A stretch of 64,000 nt of DNA from Actinoallomurus sp040655075 (GTDB lineage Bacteria; Actinomycetota; Actinomycetes; Streptosporangiales; Streptosporangiaceae). Of this stretch, positions 60,187-64,000 are shown one piece after another. The position numbers were made by a program, and so were the translations under genes. The notes under the pieces are model-generated. The model searched no databases, had not been told where the DNA came from, and was given only the letters and a program-made list of their open reading frames with translations. The first letter of the stretch is position 1. Each line of letters opens with the position of its first letter. The stretch spans positions 3,536-67,535 of the forward strand of contig NZ_JBFAJC010000055.1 in assembly GCF_040655075.1 (NCBI RefSeq). Direction: 5' to 3'.

Positions 60187-61908
60187 TTATGGCAAACGCG
60201 CGAGTTGTGGATCATCAACGGTCGAAGTGGGGCGAAGGGTGACGACCTTGTCGGCCTCGGGGGCCAGGTGCAGGTCGTGCGTGATGAGGATGGTCGTACG
60301 GCCGGCCATCAGCCGGCGCAGGGGCTCCAGCACCCGGCGGGCGGTCGGCGCGTCCAGGCCCGTGGTCGGCTCGTCGAGGATCAGCACGGGCGCGTCCCGG
60401 ACCATCGCCCGCGCGATGGCGATCCGCTGACGCTGCCCGCCGGACAGCAGCCGGCCGCGCTGCCCGACCAGCGTGTCGTAGCCGTCGGGCAGCGCGGTGA
60501 TGAAGTCGTGGGCCTCCGCGGCGCGCGCCGCGGCGACGATCTGCTCGTCGGTGGCACCCGGCCGGCCGTACGCGATGTTGTCGCGCACCGAGCCGGGGAA
60601 GAGCATGGTCTCCTGCTGTAGCACGGTCACCGTGTCGCGCAGGGTCGCCAGCGACAGTTCACGGATGTCGACGCCGTCGAGGCGGACCCGCCCGGACTGC
60701 GGATCGTAGAAGCGCAGCAGCAGCTTGGTGATCGTGGACTTGCCCGACCCGCTCGGCCCGGTCAGCAGGACGAGCTCCTCGGGGCCGGCGCGGAACGACA
60801 GGTTCGCGAGGGCGGGCCGATCGGCGCCGGCGTACCGGAAGGTGACGTCGTCGAAGGCCACCCGTCCGCGCCGCGCCGCCCAGGTGCGGGCGGCCGGGCG
60901 GTCGGCCACCGCGGGCCGGGTCTCCATCAGCTCGACGATCCGCTCGGCGCTCGCGGTCGCCTCCGAGGCGAGCAGGTTGACGTGGCCGAGGCTCTGGATC
61001 GGCGGGTAGAGGTAGCCGAGGTAGGCGGCGAAGGACAGCAGGCCGCCCAGCGTGACACGGTCGGCCGTGAGCTCCCACGCGCCGAAGCCGAGCACCACCA
61101 GCACGCAGACCGTCTCGATGACCTGCACCAGCGGCTCATACAGCGCCGCCAGCCGGGTCTCGGCCATCTTGGCCTCCAGCCAGGACAGCCCCTCCCGATG
61201 CAACCGTCCCCGTTCGGCCCGCTCCCGGTTGTACGCCTGGACGAGCGCCTGGTTCGACAGGCTCTCCTCCACCACGCTCGTGATCGCCCCGCTGCTCTCC
61301 CGTTCCCGTACGGCGGCGTCCCGGAACCGCGAGGTGAAGTTCCGCACGGCGACCCAGAACAGCGGCGCGACGGCGAACGACACCAGCGCCAGATCCCAAC
61401 GGACGTACAGCGCCGCGCCGGCGAAGAACACGGCGCTGACCGCCGCGGTGACGGTCTGGATCACCCCGGAGGCGACGAACTGCTCGATCGCCTCGATGTC
61501 GCCTGTGAGGCGGACCATGAGGTCGCCGAGCCGCCGGTTGTCGAGGAAGTCCGGGGACAGCCGCTGGATGTGCGCGAAGACGGCGTCGCGCAGCCGGAGC
61601 AGGAACCGCTCCCCGACCAGGGCGGTCAGGTAACTCCCGCCGAAGGTCGCGACGCCGGTCAGGACCGCGACCTCCAGCCAGATCAGGGCCGGCGTCCAGA
61701 AGGCGTGCAGGTCCTTGGCCGCCAGCACGCGGTCGGTGATGTCGCCGAACAGCCAGATCGCGACGACCTCGCAGGCCGCCGACAGGATCAGCAGCAGCGC
61801 GCCGAAAACCAACCACCGGCGGAACCCTCGCGTGTACGGCCAGAATCGACGGAGCGCGTCCTTCGCGGAGACACCGGAAGGACTCGATGCGACGGGCGTC
61901 CGATGCAT
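60187..61908 (-). CDS. ABC transporter, fused permease and ATPase (exporter type)
   Basis: 573 residues with GAGGAAG before the ATG. The membrane domain (about 25-315) has six helices. The ATPase has Walker A GPSGSGKST, signature LLSGGQRQR, Walker B VLILDEP and a His loop (THDLHL). It is a half-transporter likely acting as homodimer. It has no C39 peptidase domain, so any peptide cargo would need no leader cleavage or another protease. It lies just after a small peptide gene and its terminator. Confidence 0.92.
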   Translation of the reverse strand: MHRTPVASSPSGVSAKDALRRFWPYTRGFRRWLVFGALLLILSAACEVVAIWLFGDITDRVLAAKDLHAFWTPALIWLEVAVLTGVATFGGSYLTALVGERFLLRLRDAVFAHIQRLSPDFLDNRRLGDLMVRLTGDIEAIEQFVASGVIQTVTAAVSAVFFAGAALYVRWDLALVSFAVAPLFWVAVRNFTSRFRDAAVRERESSGAITSVVEESLSNQALVQAYNRERAERGRLHREGLSWLEAKMAETRLAALYEPLVQVIETVCVLVVLGFGAWELTADRVTLGGLLSFAAYLGYLYPPIQSLGHVNLLASEATASAERIVELMETRPAVADRPAARTWAARRGRVAFDDVTFRYAGADRPALANLSFRAGPEELVLLTGPSGSGKSTITKLLLRFYDPQSGRVRLDGVDIRELSLATLRDTVTVLQQETMLFPGSVRDNIAYGRPGATDEQIVAAARAAEAHDFITALPDGYDTLVGQRGRLLSGGQRQRIAIARAMVRDAPVLILDEPTTGLDAPTARRVLEPLRRLMAGRTTILITHDLHLAPEADKVVTLRPTSTVDDPQLARLP

Positions 61909-61944
61909 TTCTTCCTCTTCTCAGAGCGCTTCTCAGAGCACGAG

Positions 61945-61980
61945 AAAAGGGGGCCGGCAGGCCATGCCCGCCGGCTCCCC
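61945..61980 (-). terminator. Terminator/attenuator between peptide and exporter genes
   Basis: On the minus strand the stem (61980-61966 with 61962-61949, loop ATG) has one G-U pair and one bulge and is followed by CCTTTTC. It ends most transcripts of the peptide gene while some may read into the exporter. Confidence 0.75.
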
Positions 61981-61999
61981 TACCCCCCGTTAACGCTGG

Positions 62000-62116
62000 T
62001 CAGTGCTTGGGCGGCGGCACCGGAGCCGGCTTGCAGTGCTTCTTGTGGTGCTTGCGCGGCGGCTTCGGAGCCGGCCTCTTCTTGGGGGGCACCGGCACGA
62101 TCTTGCGGAAGCTCAT
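62000..62116 (-). CDS. Small cationic Pro/Lys/His-rich peptide
   Basis: A 38-codon gene with AAAGGA before ATG 62116, starting MSFRKIVPVPPKKRPAPKPP and containing HHKKHC. It has 13 Pro, 10 Lys and 5 His but only one Cys and no signal peptide. The composition is like proline-rich antimicrobial or metal-binding peptides. The next gene downstream is an ABC exporter, and strong 11-base repeats lie upstream. It could be a RiPP precursor, a secreted peptide or a metal chaperone. A coding role is supported by the ribosome site and the intact frame ending right before a terminator. Confidence 0.65.
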   Translation of the reverse strand: MSFRKIVPVPPKKRPAPKPPRKHHKKHCKPAPVPPPKH

Positions 62117-62420
62117 TTTCGAGTCCTTTCTTTCTCCGTCGCCCTTCGGCGCTTACGAGAAAGACATTAGAGGCCTCGATTGAGAGTCTCTGAAGACGAA
62201 CATGAGAGCCGATTAAGATCCGGCTGAGACGCGTCCTGAGACCGGACGGCGCCCGCCCCCGCAGGTCACCGTGGTCCACGAGCCGTCCTGATCGACCTTC
62301 CGATCCGTGTTAGTCCGGCTGCTCTCCGGGTATCCCGGCGCACCAACGCGGTATCCCCCGGCTCCGCCCGGCGATCGGACGTCATGCGAACCCGGTCGCC
62401 GGGTGGCCAAACCGTGGAGA
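62117..62420. other. Upstream region of the peptide gene
   Basis: No gene is recognisable. The leader (62117-62177) is followed by 11-base repeats at 62178-62243. The remaining 62244-62420 shows no feature. Confidence 0.5.
62178..62243. promoter_or_regulatory. Tandem 11-base repeats upstream of the peptide gene
   Basis: TGAGA starts at 62181, 62203, 62225 and 62237, with the variants GAAGA at 62192 and TAAGA at 62214. The first five are phased at exactly 11 bases; the last is 12. Direct repeats with 11-base period are the classical binding pattern of OmpR/PhoP-type and SARP regulators. They lie 65-127 bases upstream of the peptide start. Confidence 0.6.
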
Positions 62421-62864
62421 CTATCCGCCGTACCAGATGCGTTCGTTCAGATACTGGTGGCGGCAGCGGTACTGCACGAGCCCGGCCCCGTTCCTGGTGC
62501 TCGCGCCGGAGACGCTCAGGCAGAGCCCGCTGTCCTCGCTCTGATACCACTTGTCGGTCGTACCGAAAGCGTGAATCACGCTACGCGGCGTCGCGCATAT
62601 GTCCTCCAGCAACTCCTCTGGCGTCCCGGCACCTACCGGACCAAAGAACGACGGCGAATAGCCGACCGGCGGAGCGAGCTCCAAGACCATTCGCGCCGGA
62701 GTCATCAGCGGCACGTTCGCATGTCGCCGCCAGGCGTCCAGGTCAGGTCGCCTGCGGTCCTGAAATTCCCGTATCGCGAATTGCAATTCAACGAACGGAA
62801 ACGGCCTGTCGGCTATACGCGTACGCGCCAGATCTCGCACCGTGAAGTGGATCCGGTAGACCAT
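62421..62864 (-). CDS. Chimeric ORF: winged-helix regulator N terminus joined to a ricin-B-like piece
   Basis: 147 codons. Residues 1-98 (VYRIHFTVRDLARTRIADRP, LELAPPVGYSPSFFGP, ATPRSVI) match the N-terminal part of ArsR-like winged-helix proteins of actinomycetes that normally exceed 300 residues. From about residue 101 the sequence becomes DSGLCLSVSGASTRNGAGLV followed by QYRCRH, a ricin-type beta-trefoil repeat. The frame is open throughout with a plausible GGAAAG site. It is most likely a deletion fusion and not functional, or an assembly join. Confidence 0.6.
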   Translation of the reverse strand: MVYRIHFTVRDLARTRIADRPFPFVELQFAIREFQDRRRPDLDAWRRHANVPLMTPARMVLELAPPVGYSPSFFGPVGAGTPEELLEDICATPRSVIHAFGTTDKWYQSEDSGLCLSVSGASTRNGAGLVQYRCRHQYLNERIWYGG

Positions 62865-62997
62865 GATCTTTCCCGAACTGTACGCCGATGCCCTCCCGCG
62901 TCAAGCGTCGCAATCGGGAGCGCACTATTGGGACGAATCAGATCATCCCGTCGCGGCATGCCGCGTACATCGTGGCAAACCCCGACCGTTCCGTGAA

Positions 62998-63041
62998 CAT
63001 GACGGCGGCCGCCGTGCGATCGCACGGCGGCCGTCATGCCG
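62998..63041. terminator. Hairpin between the chimeric ORF and the serine hydrolase
   Basis: A long near-perfect inverted repeat with arms ATGACGGCGGCCGCCGTGCG and its complement (one three-base insertion) flanks AT. It would terminate the leftward hydrolase message. Confidence 0.7.
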
Positions 63042-63064
63042 CTCGGGGTGGTCGGTGCCGGGTA

Positions 63065-64000
63065 CTACCGGCCGTGCCTCGCGGCCTCGTACTTGTCGAT
63101 GGCCAGGCCGAGCTGGGCGTACTTCTCGCTGTAGGCGACCGGGTGGGCGCCGGGCGCCGTCGGCGGGCGGTTGGGGTCGATGTACTGGTTCCCCAGGTTG
63201 GAGAAGATCGCGATGATGTAGTTGCGGCCGTTCTTGCCGGGCAGGTTGCGGACGATTCCGGCGTCGCTGCCGGAGTTGCTGACCAGGCCGGTCTTGTGGG
63301 CGAAGGTCACCTCGGCCTTGGCGTTGCAGGGCCGCACGTCGTGCTGGTAGGCGTCACCGTCGACCGTGACCGTGCCGTCCGCGGCGATCCACCGCTGCGG
63401 GACGACCTGCGGCATTCCGGGCGCCGGGTAGTCCGCGCCGCACCAGTTCGAGGTCGACAGCACGTCGTTCATGCCCTGGTCGCCGAGCTCCTTCTTGAAG
63501 AACTCACGCGACGAGGCGCTGAGCACGTTCCGGGTGACGGCCTTGCCGTTCGGGGCCGTCCAGACCTTGCCGGGGGCGCCGTTGATGAGCGTGAGCAGCT
63601 TGGCGGTGTCCAGGGAGCTCATCGTGACGGGGTTGCTCCAGTGCCCGCCGTTGGCCGCGTTGGTCCCCTTGACCTGCAGCGTCTCCAGGCCCAGGTCCTG
63701 GAACGTCTGGTTCAGGTCGTCCACGGCGTTGTGGTCCCACAGCATCTTCAACAGCGCGCACGAGGCCGGGTTGGAGGACCAGGTCAGCGAGTCGTCGACG
63801 TACTTGCGGATGGTGTTGCTGGTGGCCCCGCCGCACAGGCTGCTGGTGGCCGTCGGCTGGTAGCTGTAGGTGTCGTCGAGCTTGATAACACCCTTGTCGA
63901 CCAGGCGCAGCACCCCGAAGTTGATCATCAGCTTCAGGACCGAGGCCGGGTAGGGCAGCATGAAGTCCGTCGAGGCGTTCTCCCGCCCCGGAACAACGTC
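63065..64000 (-). CDS. Serine hydrolase of the beta-lactamase/transpeptidase fold (5' end outside window)
   Basis: The frame is open to the right edge; at least 311 residues are present. The active site S-x-x-K is in PASVLKLM and the KTG triad in AHKTGL. The SDN-like position is in WSSNPASCAL. No signal peptide is visible because the start lies beyond the window. It resembles class A-like serine hydrolases with Cys pairs that act on cell wall or beta-lactams. Confidence 0.85.
   Translation of the reverse strand, partial: DVVPGRENASTDFMLPYPASVLKLMINFGVLRLVDKGVIKLDDTYSYQPTATSSLCGGATSNTIRKYVDDSLTWSSNPASCALLKMLWDHNAVDDLNQTFQDLGLETLQVKGTNAANGGHWSNPVTMSSLDTAKLLTLINGAPGKVWTAPNGKAVTRNVLSASSREFFKKELGDQGMNDVLSTSNWCGADYPAPGMPQVVPQRWIAADGTVTVDGDAYQHDVRPCNAKAEVTFAHKTGLVSNSGSDAGIVRNLPGKNGRNYIIAIFSNLGNQYIDPNRPPTAPGAHPVAYSEKYAQLGLAIDKYEAARHGR

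Overview
The window is high-GC DNA (roughly 70 percent by eye) with GTG starts, 4-base ATGA/GTGA gene overlaps, many secreted lipoproteins, an ESX-type substrate cluster, a DUF574-type methyltransferase and a CU044_5270-type sigma partner. Together these point to a filamentous actinomycete, perhaps of the Streptosporangiales/Thermomonosporaceae type. No rRNA, canonical tRNA gene, phage module or CRISPR array is visible. The content looks like an accessory or arm region: many small regulator-plus-target pairs, secreted enzymes, several decayed genes and three kinds of transposon.

Layout. 1-3953: end of a redox-type membrane operon and a small type VII (ESX) substrate locus. 4003-13583: a large secreted glycosidase/phosphoesterase, a TetR/methyltransferase pair with a clear palindromic operator, a secreted C39 peptidase, and a divergent two-component system whose kinase carries an internal duplication. 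13771-16933: overlapping hydrolase, aldo/keto reductase and secreted lipase. 17061-26634: single genes and pairs (DUF574 methyltransferase, Nudix, ECF sigma with partner, membrane J-domain protein, ArsR/AHSA1/SDR-like operon, S41 peptidase).

26714-39748 is a sugar island. One leftward operon holds a ChvE-type sugar binding protein, ATPase, permease, LacI regulator and galT. A GH51 arabinofuranosidase has been wrecked by a large internal deletion. A second LacI gene and a rightward operon (enolase-superfamily dehydratase, zinc dehydrogenase, unassigned TIM-barrel-like protein, ketoglutarate-semialdehyde-type dehydrogenase) have the composition of an oxidative, non-phosphorylating pentose route. 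LacI-type operators can be read in front of each unit.

40127-42563 holds the most unusual locus: a complete but elbow-less tRNA-like cloverleaf that ends two bases before the start codon of an unrecognised, mostly helical 787-residue protein. After a PadR/membrane pair and an FAD monooxygenase comes an IS66-family transposon (45718-49352). It has 19-bp perfect ends and an 8-bp target duplication and carries a regulator and a dehydrogenase as passengers. It separates the monooxygenase from a perfect palindrome that used to lie just upstream.

50113-60157 carries an AhpD-like protein, a Tat-exported alginate-lyase-like enzyme, a glycosyltransferase pair broken by a TnpB (IS605/IS1341-type) element, a SRPBCC/MarR pair, a lipase, an L,D-transpeptidase and a V8-like protease. 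The right end (60187-62243) has a small Pro/Lys/His-rich peptide gene, a terminator and an ABC exporter, preceded by tandem 11-bp repeats. This is a plausible undescribed exported-peptide system. The window ends in a beta-lactamase-fold serine hydrolase cut by the edge.
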